This document shows positions 1 through 8,100 of a stretch of 64,000 nt of DNA, piece after piece (the first letter of the stretch is position 1; each line of letters opens with the position of its first letter). The notes beneath the pieces are model-generated. The model saw only the letters and a list, made by a program, of their open reading frames with translations. It was not told the DNA's origin and did not search any database. This DNA comes from Chloroflexi bacterium OHK40. GTDB lineage: Bacteria; Chloroflexota; Chloroflexia; Chloroflexales; Chloroflexaceae. The DNA is taken from assembly GCA_004367505.1 (NCBI GenBank), contig SFCB01000150.1:18517-82516 (forward strand). The letters run 5' to 3'. Made by a program: the position numbers and the translations under genes.

Positions 1-501
1 CAGGCGGGTCTTCACGGTCGCCTCGGTAAGCCCGAGGGCCTCGGCGATCTCCTGGTACGAAAGGTCGTGCCAATAGCGCAGGACAGTCACACTGCGGTAG
101 GCATCAGGCAGCGCTTGCAGCGCCCGCTGAACAGCCATGCGGCCTTCAGCGACCAGCGCCACGCGCTCCGGTCCGGGCTCCGGGCTACTGAGCCAGAGGG
201 CCACATCATCGAGGGTGAGCCAGGCGAGGCGACGGCGGCGTAGCCGATCGATACAGTAGTTCGACCCGATCGTGAGCAGCCACGTCACAAAGCGGCGCGC
301 TGGATCGAAACTCTCGAGGCGGCGGTAGGCCCGCAGCATCACCTCCTGGACGGCGTCTTCGGCCTCGTGGGAGTCGCCGAGCATGCGGTAGGCCTGGTTG
401 AAGATCGCGCCACTATAGCGCTGCACCAGCACCGCAAAGGCGCTCTGATCGCCGGCCACAGCGCGCCGCACAAGGGCGGCCTCCTCGGCCTGCTGCTCCA
501 T
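1..501 (-). CDS. ECF-type RNA polymerase sigma factor, 3' end outside window
   Basis: The reading frame enters from the left edge, so the C-terminus is missing; 167 codons are visible. The N-terminal part has sigma-70 region 2 features (a QRYSGAIFNQAYRML-like stretch, then DAVQEVMLRAYRRL). Region 4 lies at the truncated end, with ALPDAYRSVTVLRYWHDLSYQEIA in two overlapping parts and then EALGLTEATVKTRL, the usual DNA-recognition helix. The ATG at 501 is preceded on the minus strand by a GGGAGGG-type ribosome binding site. It would direct RNA polymerase to a small alternative regulon. An anti-sigma gene might follow downstream, but that lies outside the window. Confidence 0.9.
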   Translation of the reverse strand, partial: MEQQAEEAALVRRAVAGDQSAFAVLVQRYSGAIFNQAYRMLGDSHEAEDAVQEVMLRAYRRLESFDPARRFVTWLLTIGSNYCIDRLRRRRLAWLTLDDVALWLSSPEPGPERVALVAEGRMAVQRALQALPDAYRSVTVLRYWHDLSYQEIAEALGLTEATVKTRL

Positions 502-671
502 CAGCGCCCTCCCTCTCGCCCAATGATACGCGCACGGGGGCGTGAAGTTTCAGCGGGCGGGGCAGCCACTTGCAGAACGACGGAGCATCGTGTACCATCA
601 GATCGGAGCGATGCAGCAGGGGCCAATGAGTCGGACACGTCGCCCTGCCCCTGGGGCACCAGGAGGACGCT

Positions 672-929
672 GTGGGAGGGAGCTACAACCGCGAGCAGAT
701 CCGCGCCGCCCTGGCCGAGACGGACCCGGCCTGCAGCTTCTACCTCGATCTGCAGACGGGCACCGTGCTGAGAGTGCCAGACACCGAGCAGAGCGACGAG
801 GCCGAGGCGCTGCGGGCCATGGTAATGGAGGGCTACGGCGACCGCTTTCGCTACATTCCCGGCGGCAATCCCAGCCCGGGCGACGCCGACGTGGATAGCT
901 GGCTCGAAGCGGAGGGGCTGGCGGGCTAG
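672..929 (+). CDS. Small UPF0158-like protein
   Basis: This 85-residue acidic protein starts at a GTG placed five bases after a perfect AGGAGG (661-666). The N-terminal pattern (predicted helix REQIRAALAET, then FYLDLQTGTVLRV) resembles the opening of UPF0158 proteins, in which a residue stretch ending in L-D-x-x-T-G-x-V follows the first helix. The C-terminal half is rich in D, E and G. No catalytic motif is visible and the biochemical role of UPF0158 is unknown. It stands alone between divergently oriented genes and ends just before a strong terminator hairpin. Assignment to the family is from pattern only. Confidence 0.75.
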   Translation: MGGSYNREQIRAALAETDPACSFYLDLQTGTVLRVPDTEQSDEAEALRAMVMEGYGDRFRYIPGGNPSPGDADVDSWLEAEGLAG

Positions 930-953
930 CGTCACGAGATCCAAACCCGTAGG

Positions 954-991
954 GAGAGCCGGGGCGTTGGCCGGGCAACGCCCCGGCTCTC
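954..991. terminator. Bidirectional rho-independent terminator
   Basis: A perfect 15-bp stem (954-968 with 977-991), beginning GAGAGCCGG, encloses an 8-nt loop and is followed on the plus strand by TTT. It lies between the convergent 3' ends of the small UPF0158-like gene (plus) and the permease gene (minus, stop codon at 993-995), so it probably terminates both. Confidence 0.85.
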
Positions 992-992
992 T

Positions 993-2234
993 TTACTTCT
1001 CGTAGGGCTTACCGGCGGCGGCGGGGCCAACGGCGCGGCCGATCAGGCCGGCGAGCACTACCATTGTGGCCACATAGGGCAAAACCTGCAAGAACTGGTT
1101 GGGGACGGGCGTCCCGGCGATCTGGACATTCAGGATCTGTAGGCGGGTCTGCAGGGCCTCGGCGAAGCCGAAGAGCATGGCGCCCCCAAATGCCCCGAAG
1201 GGCATCCACTTGCCGAAGATCATCGCCGCAAGCGCGATAAAGCCCTTGCCCGCCGTCATCCCATCGTCAAAGTTGCCCACCGTCTCAAGCGAGAACCAGG
1301 CTCCGGCCAGGCCGGCGATCAGCCCGCTGATGGCCACATCAATATAGCGTACCCGCGTCACGTTGATGCCGACGGTATCGGCGGCCTTGGGGTTCTCGCC
1401 AACCGCGCGTGTACGCAGGCCCCAGCGGGTAAAGAACAGCACCAGGTGGGTAACGACAACGATGATCAGCATGCCGAAGAAGATCGGCTTGCCGACGAAG
1501 AAGAGCGGCCCGAGGATGGGGATCTGGCTGAGGCCGGGGATCGTAATATCGGGGAGGGTCACGCGGCCGCCGCCCGAATCGACGATAAACTGGCGCCGCA
1601 GGTAGCCGGTAACGCCGATCGCCAGGATGTTGATCACCGTCCCGCTGATCACCTGGTCCGTCTTGAAGGTGATCGACAGCGCCCCGTGGATGAGCGAGAT
1701 CAGCCCGCCGAGGGCGATGGCGGCGAGCACCCCGAGCCAGATATTGCCGGTAAAAACAAAGGCGGCGAAGCCAAAGGCCGCGCCGGTGAGCATCATGCCC
1801 TCGATCGCAATATTGACCACGCCACTACGCTCGGCCCAGATCCCGGCCATGGCACCGAGGGCGATCGGTGTACCGAGCCGCAGCGTCTCGCTGACCATGG
1901 TGATCACATTGGTCTGCTTACCGGCGGCGGCCCAGATCAGGACAGTGGGGAAGAGCAACACGCCGCTCAGCCAGAGGGCCGGAGTGGAGGCCTGCTCAGA
2001 GGCCGGCACAAAGCCTAGCACACCTGCGGCCACAAAGATCACCCCGATGACCGTCAGGGAGAGGGTGGTGGGCACCTCGATCACCGGCCCGGGAACCCCA
2101 AACCCAAGGCGGGTAGTGGTCGGGTCGGCGGCGCCGAGGCCGCCCGCATTGGTGGCGATGAGCAGCAGGCCGAGCAGGGTGAAAAAGCCAGCGATGATCT
2201 GGCGCCGCGTGACGCCCCGGCGACGCTCCGGCAT
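993..2234 (-). CDS. BMP-family nucleoside/simple-sugar ABC transporter permease
   Basis: This 413-residue hydrophobic protein has about ten predicted membrane segments. The central AMAGIWAERSGVVNIAIEGMML motif (given in part: GVVNIAIEGMM) is characteristic of the COG1079/NupQ-YufQ class of permeases that work with Bmp/Med lipoproteins in purine nucleoside or sugar import. The SGLIAGLAGAWFSLE loop near the C-terminus also fits. The ATG at 2234 is preferred over an upstream in-frame codon at 2486 because an AAAGGG site precedes it and the upstream extension is low-complexity, non-homologous sequence. The partner permease, ATPase and binding protein are not adjacent, so the rest of the transporter must be encoded elsewhere or beyond this window. 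Confidence 0.88.
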   Translation of the reverse strand: MPERRRGVTRRQIIAGFFTLLGLLLIATNAGGLGAADPTTTRLGFGVPGPVIEVPTTLSLTVIGVIFVAAGVLGFVPASEQASTPALWLSGVLLFPTVLIWAAAGKQTNVITMVSETLRLGTPIALGAMAGIWAERSGVVNIAIEGMMLTGAAFGFAAFVFTGNIWLGVLAAIALGGLISLIHGALSITFKTDQVISGTVINILAIGVTGYLRRQFIVDSGGGRVTLPDITIPGLSQIPILGPLFFVGKPIFFGMLIIVVVTHLVLFFTRWGLRTRAVGENPKAADTVGINVTRVRYIDVAISGLIAGLAGAWFSLETVGNFDDGMTAGKGFIALAAMIFGKWMPFGAFGGAMLFGFAEALQTRLQILNVQIAGTPVPNQFLQVLPYVATMVVLAGLIGRAVGPAAAGKPYEK

Positions 2235-2363
2235 AGGCGACCCTTTCCATCCACAGCGGTGCGGCCCAATCATACCACAACTGGCATCGCCGGGCGTGCC
2301 GGATGTTCCGCGCGCCGTGGCGCTGAAGCGCGCGGCGCGCGGGAGGCGAAGCCTGCCTGCGCG

Positions 2364-2418
2364 GGCTCCCACGGCCTTTGGTGGCGGCCTGCTCTCTGCG
2401 TGCGCGGAGGTGGGAGCC
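2364..2418. repeat. Inverted repeat in divergent intergenic region
   Basis: The 330-bp gap between the divergent permease and scpB genes (2235-2564) contains a 9-bp perfect inverted repeat, GGCTCCCAC (2364-2372) and GTGGGAGCC (2410-2418). The surrounding sequence is rich in GCGCGC and has further short dyads. It looks like a REP-type palindromic unit rather than coding sequence. No other gene is visible in the gap. Confidence 0.5.
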
Positions 2419-2530
2419 GCGCGCGCGACGGCCATGACATCCACCCCCACTCGCGCGGGGGCGTGCTGGCCTGCACGATGGTACATCCCACCCTGTCATC
2501 GTCGGGTCATCCTGGGCTTCCGGCCGATCT

Positions 2531-2560
2531 GGTATACTTGCGCGCCGATGTACTGGAGGG
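2531..2560 (+). promoter_or_regulatory. Extended -10 promoter and RBS of scpB
   Basis: TGGTATACT (2530-2538) combines the TGn extension with a near-consensus -10 element. No good -35 is visible, as expected for an extended -10 promoter. A GGAGGG Shine-Dalgarno (2555-2560) lies four bases before the ATG at 2565, supporting that start. Confidence 0.6.
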
Positions 2561-2564
2561 CGCG

Positions 2565-3212
2565 ATGAGCGAGACGATCACGGCCGGGCAACCGGCCCTG
2601 CCCCAGATGCCCCCGGCCGCCGCGTCGCCCGGCCTAACGCAACTCGTCGAGAGCCTGCTGTTTGTCGCCGGTGAGCCGGTGACGGTGGCCCAACTGGCCC
2701 GGGCTCTCGAAGCTCCCGCCGACGCGGTGGAGGCGGCCCTGGCCGAGCTCAGCGAGCACTGCCGGGAACGGGGGGTGCGCGTGCAGCGCCACGGCGAGGC
2801 CGTGCAACTGGTGAGCGCGCCAGAGTGTGCCCGTGCCGTCGGGCGCTTTCTGGGAGTACAAGCTAGCGGGCGTCTCTCCAACGCGGCACTGGAGGTGCTG
2901 GCCATCATCGCCTATCGCCAGCCGCTCACCCGGGCCCAGATCGACGCCATCCGTGGCGTGGACAGCAGCGGCACCCTGCGGGTACTCCTCGCGCGGGACC
3001 TGGTGGCCGAGGCTGGGCGTCTGGAGACGGTAGGCCGGCCGATCCTGTACGCGACCACGCCAGCCTTCCTTCAACAGTTCGGTCTCACCAGTCTCGCCGA
3101 GCTCCCGCCGATCGACATGCCCCCGGCGATTGCCGAGGAGCGCTCCGGGGAGGATACACAGCCTCCCACACCTTCTCCACATGAACGGCTGGTTTATCCA
3201 CATGAGGAGTGA
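2565..3212 (+). CDS. scpB: Segregation and condensation protein B (ScpB)
   Basis: This 215-residue protein is a subunit of the SMC-ScpA-ScpB complex that compacts and segregates the nucleoid. Family landmarks are LVESLLFVAGEPVTVAQLARAL near residue 30 (two winged-helix units follow), LEVLAIIAYRQPLTRAQI and IRGVDSSGTLRVLLARDLVAEAGR, which are near-diagnostic for ScpB. The length matches the family. The start at 2565 follows a GGAGGG site. The last codons overlap the first DnaA boxes of the putative origin. ScpA and Smc are not in the window, whereas scpA often directly precedes scpB in other bacteria. Confidence 0.95.
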   Translation: MSETITAGQPALPQMPPAAASPGLTQLVESLLFVAGEPVTVAQLARALEAPADAVEAALAELSEHCRERGVRVQRHGEAVQLVSAPECARAVGRFLGVQASGRLSNAALEVLAIIAYRQPLTRAQIDAIRGVDSSGTLRVLLARDLVAEAGRLETVGRPILYATTPAFLQQFGLTSLAELPPIDMPPAIAEERSGEDTQPPTPSPHERLVYPHEE

Positions 3213-3430
3213 GAGTGGTTCTCACCAGGGGCAGCGCATTGGGCTCCGCTCCGCGGCTGATCGGCAACGGAAAAAGGTGTGACACCGCCAGGAGTTATCC
3301 ACATTGGCACGGCCAGAGTTATCTACATGGCCCGGTGAATCGGGCGCCAGAATCGCACGATTCGCCACTGTCCGAGGGCCGATAACTATTAGCAGGACTT
3401 ATAGAAATCGCACGTTATGTTGCTTGAAAT
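3173..3430 (+). other. oriC: Probable chromosomal origin (oriC) with DnaA boxes
   Basis: Two exact TTATCCACA boxes lie at 3194-3202 and 3295-3303, with one-mismatch copies at 3173-3181 (TTCTCCACA) and 3319-3327 (TTATCTACA), all in the same orientation. An AT-richer stretch (about 3381-3430) follows, in otherwise very GC-rich DNA, and could be the unwinding element. The boxes start inside the scpB 3' end and run into the noncoding gap before dnaA, the usual place for a bacterial origin. A GC-skew switch here would confirm it. Confidence 0.75.
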
Positions 3431-3452
3431 CGTGAGGGGGATGGGGTATGAT
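3424..3452 (+). promoter_or_regulatory. Sigma-70 type promoter of dnaA
   Basis: TTGAAA (3424-3429), a 17-bp spacer and TATGAT (3447-3452) make a near-consensus promoter about 140 bp before the dnaA start codon. It lies immediately beside the DnaA boxes, so DnaA autoregulation is plausible. Confidence 0.65.
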
Positions 3453-3488
3453 CTGCACCACGTTCGGCAGACACGAACCCCCATCCCC
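3437..3488. repeat. Inverted repeat around the dnaA transcription start
   Basis: GGGGATGGGG (3437-3446) abuts the -10 element and its exact complement CCCCATCCCC (3479-3488) lies just past the expected start site. The 5' leader could fold back or the arms could bind a dimeric regulator. The arms are separated by 32 bases. Confidence 0.5.
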
Positions 3489-3594
3489 GAGACAGAATCA
3501 CTGAGGGGCTGATGCGACTCGTCCATGACCGCGCCATTGGCGTGCGCTTCGACGCGCGCCCAATGTTCGCCGTGCGCCCAGCGAGGAGGGGCCC

Positions 3595-4992
3595 GTGAAT
3601 CTCAACCAGATCTGGCAGGCTGCCCTGGGCACCATGCAGATGCAGACGTCGCGCCAGGAGTTTGACACCTGGCTGCGAGGCACAAGCCTGCTTGCGCTCG
3701 ACGCGGGTCTCGCTACTGTCGGCACCATCTCGCCCTTCCACAAGGAGGGGCTCGAAAACCGTTACCTCACCCCCGTGCGCCGCTCACTCGGCGATGTGGT
3801 GGGCTACCCGGTACAGGTGCGGGTGGTCATTGCCGGGGCCAGCGGGCCGCTGAGCCGGATGGAACTGGGCGGCAGCGCGCCGATCGTTGCCCACACCGAC
3901 GACGACGGCTACTTCGGTGGCGCCGAACGGGCCGTGCAGCTGGATCTCTCCAGCGCGATGCGGACCGGCATGCTGAACCCGAAGTATACCTTCTCGCGCT
4001 TCATCGTCGGCTCGAGTAACCGGCTGGCGCACGCCGCCTGCCTCGCGGTGGCCGACAACCCGGGCCAGGCCTATAATCCGCTCTTCCTCTATGGCGGCGT
4101 GGGCCTGGGCAAGACGCACCTGCTCCATGCGATCGGCAACTATGTGCTCGACCGGGACCCCGAGATTAATGTGCTCTACGTCTCCTCGGAGAAGTTCACG
4201 AACGATCTGATCAACGCCATTCGCCGCCAGCAGACCGAGGAGTTCCGGATTCGCTACCGCAATATCGATGTATTGCTGATCGACGATATCCAGTTCATCG
4301 CCGGCAAGGAGTCCACCCAGGAGGAGTTTTTCCACACCTTCAACGCGCTGCACTCTGCCGCCAAGCATATCGTGATTAGCTCCGATAAGCCTCCCAAGGC
4401 CATCCTCACCCTCGAGGAGCGGCTGCGATCACGGTTCGAGTGGGGCCTGATCGCCGATGTGCAGCCCCCCGACCTCGAGACGCGCACGGCGATTCTGCGG
4501 GCCAAGGGCGACCAGATGAACGTCTATGTCCCCGATGAGGTGATCGACTTCCTCGCCCACAAGGTGCAGAGCAACATCCGCGAGCTCGAAGGCTCGCTGA
4601 ACCGGGTGGCCGCCTACGCGGAGCTTCACGGCCTGCCGATCAGTGTGGAGACGGCCACCACCGCCGTCGCCGATCTGCTGGGCAACACGCGCCGCAAGCG
4701 CATTACCGCCGAGATGATTATTCAGGCGGTGAGCGAGCACTACGGCATTGACCTCGCGGCCCTCAAGGGCCGGGGCCGCTCGCGGAATATTGTCGTCCCG
4801 CGCCAGGTGGCGATGTACCTGCTCCGCGAGGAGACGGCGTCCAGCCTGGTTGATATTGGGAACATGCTCGGTGGGCGTGACCATACGACGGTGATGTACG
4901 GCTGCGAGAAGATCGCCGAGGAGATCAACGCCGACAGCCGCCTGCGCAATGAGGTGCTCAGCATCCGCGAAAAACTGCACGCCCAGGGCTAA
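3595..4992 (+). CDS. dnaA: Chromosomal replication initiator protein DnaA
   Basis: This 465-residue AAA+ protein binds DnaA boxes and melts the origin. Domain I is at the N-terminus ([16 protein letters not shown]). Domain III carries Walker A GGVGLGKT (residues 167-174) and Walker [10 protein letters not shown] (226 onward). Domain IV ends with the DNA-binding signature around [15 protein letters not shown]. The GTG start at 3595 has a strong GAGGAGGGG site just upstream. A DnaA-box cluster precedes the gene. dnaN does not follow; the next gene is an unrelated membrane permease, so the common dnaA-dnaN-recF order is broken here. Confidence 0.98.
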   Translation: MNLNQIWQAALGTMQMQTSRQEFDTWLRGTSLLALDAGLATVGTISPFHKEGLENRYLTPVRRSLGDVVGYPVQVRVVIAGASGPLSRMELGGSAPIVAHTDDDGYFGGAERAVQLDLSSAMRTGMLNPKYTFSRFIVGSSNRLAHAACLAVADNPGQAYNPLFLYGGVGLGKTHLLHAIGNYVLDRDPEINVLYVSSEKFTNDLINAIRRQQTEEFRIRYRNIDVLLIDDIQFIAGKESTQEEFFHTFNALHSAAKHIVISSDKPPKAILTLEERLRSRFEWGLIADVQPPDLETRTAILRAKGDQMNVYVPDEVIDFLAHKVQSNIRELEGSLNRVAAYAELHGLPISVETATTAVADLLGNTRRKRITAEMIIQAVSEHYGIDLAALKGRGRSRNIVVPRQVAMYLLREETASSLVDIGNMLGGRDHTTVMYGCEKIAEEINADSRLRNEVLSIREKLHAQG

Positions 4993-5029
4993 GCCCCTGG
5001 GGGCGGGGGCGTGCGGCCCCGCCACGCCC
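4982..5029 (+). terminator. GC-rich hairpins after dnaA
   Basis: Two stems follow each other at the dnaA 3' end. CCCAGGG (4982-4988) pairs with CCCTGGG (4995-5001) around the stop codon, and GGGCGTG (5007-5013) pairs with CACGCCC (5023-5029). No T-run follows, so termination may be imperfect or factor-dependent. Confidence 0.5.
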
Positions 5030-5195
5030 GCCCCCGCCTGCTCCGCCGCGTAAAGCGTTTCTCACGCGCCCAGCCCCCGTGACGGTGTGCCCCGTTCGCA
5101 CCCGTGTGCCATTCCGGAGCGCGCCCGCTTTACGAGCGCAAGCCCCGCCCCTGTCGCGCCGGCCCCGTGAGGCCCGCGACTGGCGGGGCTGCCCT

Positions 5196-5226
5196 TTGTG
5201 CGCTGGCGCACAACCTGTGCTATGCT
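5196..5226 (+). promoter_or_regulatory. Palindromic operator and -10 element of a leaderless gene
   Basis: TTGTGCGC-TG-GCGCACAA (5196-5213) is a perfect 18-bp dyad with a 2-bp centre, located where a -35 element would be. TATGCT (5221-5226) is a -10 match. The ATG at 5233 is only seven bases beyond it, so the transcript would start at or beside the start codon. The dyad would place a dimeric regulator across the polymerase site. Confidence 0.5.
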
Positions 5227-5232
5227 GATCCT

Positions 5233-7890
5233 ATGAGCTCGCTCCTCACGCGCACCTCGCTGCGTTATCTCCTCCGTCACCCCTGGCAGATCGGCCTCTG
5301 TGTGCTTGGTGTGGCCCTGGGGGTGGCCGTGGTGGTCGCCATCGACCTGGCCAACGCTAGCGCCCGCCAGGCTTTCCGCCTCAGCACCGAGAGCGTGACC
5401 GGCCGTGCCACGCACCAGCTTGTCGGCGGGCCATCCGGCCTCGATGAGGGTCTCTACCGCCGGCTGCGTCTGGAACTTGGCCTGCGCCAGGCGGCGCCCA
5501 TCGTTGAGGGCTACGTGCAGTCCCCCGCGCTCCCGGGCCGCACTCTGCAGCTGCTGGGCGTCGATCCGCTCGCCGAGGCCCCCTTCCGCTCCTACCTCGC
5601 TGCCGCGCAGGCCCAGGCGGCCGACACCCGTGGCACCCTCGACCTGACGACCCTGCTGGTGGAGCCCGCGACCGCGCTCCTCGCCGAGGAGACGGCCAGG
5701 GCGGCCGGGGTGGCGCCTGGCGAGCGCCTGGCGCTGCGGATCGGCGCGCAGATCGTTGAGGTGCGCCTGGTGGGCCTGCTGCAGCCCACCGACGATCTCA
5801 GCCGCCGCGCCCTGGCAGGGCTCGTTATTACCGACATCGCCACCGCCCAGGAGTTGCTAGGGATGCTCGGGCGGTTGAGCCGGATCGATCTCATCCTTGA
5901 TGAATCGCCGGCAACAGCAGCGCGGATCGCGTCCGTTCTGCCACCAGGCGCCGAGCTCGCCCCCGCCGCAGCCCGCTCCAACGCCATGGAGCAGATGACG
6001 CGGGCCTTTGAGCTGAACCTGACGGCGCTGAGCCTGCTGGCCCTGATTGTCGGCGTGTTCCTGATCTACAACACGATCACGTTTAGCGTCGTGCAGCGGC
6101 GCGGCCTGATCGGCACCCTGCGCTGCCTGGGGGTCACGCGCGGCCAGGTCGGGGCCATGGTGCTGGCCGAGGCCACCCTGGTGAGCCTGGTGGGCTCACT
6201 GCTCGGCCTGGCCCTCGGCGTGCTGTTCGGGCGTGGCCTCGTGCAGCTTGTCACCCGGACGATTAACGACCTGTACTTTGTGGTAACCGTGCGCGAGCTG
6301 AGTGTGGATCCGGCGGTGTTGCTCAAGGGCCTGCTGCTGGGGGTGGCGGCGACCCTGCTCGCGGCCGCGGTGCCCGCCGTGGAGGCGACGCTCACACCGC
6401 CCCGCACAGTGCTGCGTCGCTCCAGCTATGAGGATCGGGCCCGGGGCCTGGTGCCGAGGCTGGCTCTTGCTGGTCTGGTGGTGATCGGCCTGGGGGTGGC
6501 GCTGCTGCTCGTGCCGATCGGTGGGGGGGTGGCCGGCCATGGGTCCGGGGCGCCGGTGGGAGGGGCGCGGGTGGCCGCGCCGGATGGCGAGCCGGGGACT
6601 GTGCCGTTGATCCTGGGGTTTGGGGCGCTGTTCGGGATCGTGATCGGTGCGGCGCTCCTCACGCCACTCGCGACCGTGCTGCTGATGCGGGTAGCGCGCC
6701 CGGCCCTTGGCGCAGCCTTCGGCCTGCTGGGGCGTATGGCCGCCCGCGACGTGGTGGCCGCCCTTTCGCGCACCGCCGTGGCCGTGGCCGCCTTGATGGT
6801 CGCCGTGAGCGTTTCGATCGGGGTGGGGCTCATGGTGGGGAGCTTCCGCCAGACGGTGATCGCCTGGCTCGAACAGAGCCTGGTAGCCGATATTTATATC
6901 TCGGCACCGAGTATTGCGGCCAACCGCGTGGATACGACGATCGACCCGGACCTCGCGGGACGGCTCACCTCTGTCGAGGGCGTAGCGGCCGTAAGCCGCT
7001 TCCGCAATGTGCAAGTCGACACGCCGGTCGGCCCGGTCTCCCTGGTGGCGGTGGATGCGCCCGGGGAGCGTGGGCGTGATGCCCTGCGCTTCCGCGAGGG
7101 CGGGGGGGCGGCCACCTGGGCCGCGTGGGACGCCGGCGCGGTGCTGATCTCCGAGCCCCTGGCCTACCGCACCGGCCTGGGCCCGGGCGACACGCTCGCG
7201 CTGCGCACCGATCGTGGCCGGCGCGACTTCATGATTGCCGGCGTGTACGACGACTACACGAGCGATCGGGGGGTGATCCGCATCCGCTACGATGCCTACC
7301 GGGCGAACTGGGACGACCAGGCGATCTCGTCGCTGGCGCTCTACGCGGCTCCCGGCGAAGATGTGGAGCAGCTGGTAGCGCGTGTGCAGGCGGCCATCGG
7401 CGCGAATGCCGACGCGACGTCGCCGGGCCTGATTGTTGGCTCGAACCGGGCGTTGCGGGCCGGAACGCTGGCGATCTTCGACCGCACCTTCGCGATTACG
7501 GCAGTACTCCAGCTCCTCGCCACCGTGGTCGCTTTTATCGGCATTCTCAGCGCGCTCATGGCCCTGCAGCTCGAGCGGGCCCGCGAGCTGGCGATGCTCC
7601 GGGCCAATGGCCTGACGCCAGGCCAGCTCTGGGGTGTCGTGCTGGCTCAGACAAGCCTGATGGGCCTGACAGCGGGGCTGCTCGCCGCACCGCTTGGCCT
7701 CGTGCTCGCTGTGGTGCTGGTGTCTGTGATCAACCGGCGCTCCTTCGGCTGGACGCTCGACCTCAGCCTTGATCCGGCCCTCTTTGGCCAGGCGTTCCTG
7801 GTCGCGCTGGTGGCCGCCGTGCTGGCCGGGATCTACCCCGCCCTCAAGATGAGCCGCACTAACCCGGCCCTAGCATTGCGGGAAGAGTAA
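5233..7890 (+). CDS. FtsX/MacB-type ABC transporter permease
   Basis: This 885-residue membrane protein has an N-terminal membrane anchor (RYLLRHPWQIGLCVLGVALGVAVVVAIDLAN), a large extracytoplasmic MacB-like core, and two FtsX blocks of three to four segments each. The first includes LNLTALSLLALIVGVFLIYNT; the second includes FIGILSALMALQLERARELAMLRANGLTP. The ending YPALKMSRTNPALALREE is typical of lipoprotein- or peptide-exporting permeases of the LolCE/MacB kind. No ATPase gene is adjacent, so the partner must be encoded elsewhere. The ATG at 5233 is chosen over a possible start at 5104 because the transmembrane anchor begins there and a -10 element precedes it. The substrate cannot be predicted. 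Confidence 0.88.
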   Translation: MSSLLTRTSLRYLLRHPWQIGLCVLGVALGVAVVVAIDLANASARQAFRLSTESVTGRATHQLVGGPSGLDEGLYRRLRLELGLRQAAPIVEGYVQSPALPGRTLQLLGVDPLAEAPFRSYLAAAQAQAADTRGTLDLTTLLVEPATALLAEETARAAGVAPGERLALRIGAQIVEVRLVGLLQPTDDLSRRALAGLVITDIATAQELLGMLGRLSRIDLILDESPATAARIASVLPPGAELAPAAARSNAMEQMTRAFELNLTALSLLALIVGVFLIYNTITFSVVQRRGLIGTLRCLGVTRGQVGAMVLAEATLVSLVGSLLGLALGVLFGRGLVQLVTRTINDLYFVVTVRELSVDPAVLLKGLLLGVAATLLAAAVPAVEATLTPPRTVLRRSSYEDRARGLVPRLALAGLVVIGLGVALLLVPIGGGVAGHGSGAPVGGARVAAPDGEPGTVPLILGFGALFGIVIGAALLTPLATVLLMRVARPALGAAFGLLGRMAARDVVAALSRTAVAVAALMVAVSVSIGVGLMVGSFRQTVIAWLEQSLVADIYISAPSIAANRVDTTIDPDLAGRLTSVEGVAAVSRFRNVQVDTPVGPVSLVAVDAPGERGRDALRFREGGGAATWAAWDAGAVLISEPLAYRTGLGPGDTLALRTDRGRRDFMIAGVYDDYTSDRGVIRIRYDAYRANWDDQAISSLALYAAPGEDVEQLVARVQAAIGANADATSPGLIVGSNRALRAGTLAIFDRTFAITAVLQLLATVVAFIGILSALMALQLERARELAMLRANGLTPGQLWGVVLAQTSLMGLTAGLLAAPLGLVLAVVLVSVINRRSFGWTLDLSLDPALFGQAFLVALVAAVLAGIYPALKMSRTNPALALREE

Positions 7891-8037
7891 GGGCGTGGCG
7901 CGCCGGCGGTGGAGAGGGAGTGCCGGCTTGCCCCTTGCACGCTCCGTGAGAGCGGGGGGCAGACGCGCGAGGCCCGCGACGCTCCGGAGGTTGCCGCAGT
8001 CTGGACTGGTAGGGCCACGCCCGTGCCGCAGCGGCGG

Positions 8038-8043
8038 TATAAT
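8038..8043 (+). promoter_or_regulatory. -10 element before the thioredoxin-like gene
   Basis: A perfect TATAAT lies 58 bases upstream of the ATG at 8101. No -35 match is seen at the right distance. Confidence 0.45.
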
Positions 8044-8100
8044 GCTTGACATGCGACGCTGGCCCCGGCGACGGAGAAGTTTTGAGTGGAGCAGGTTGAG

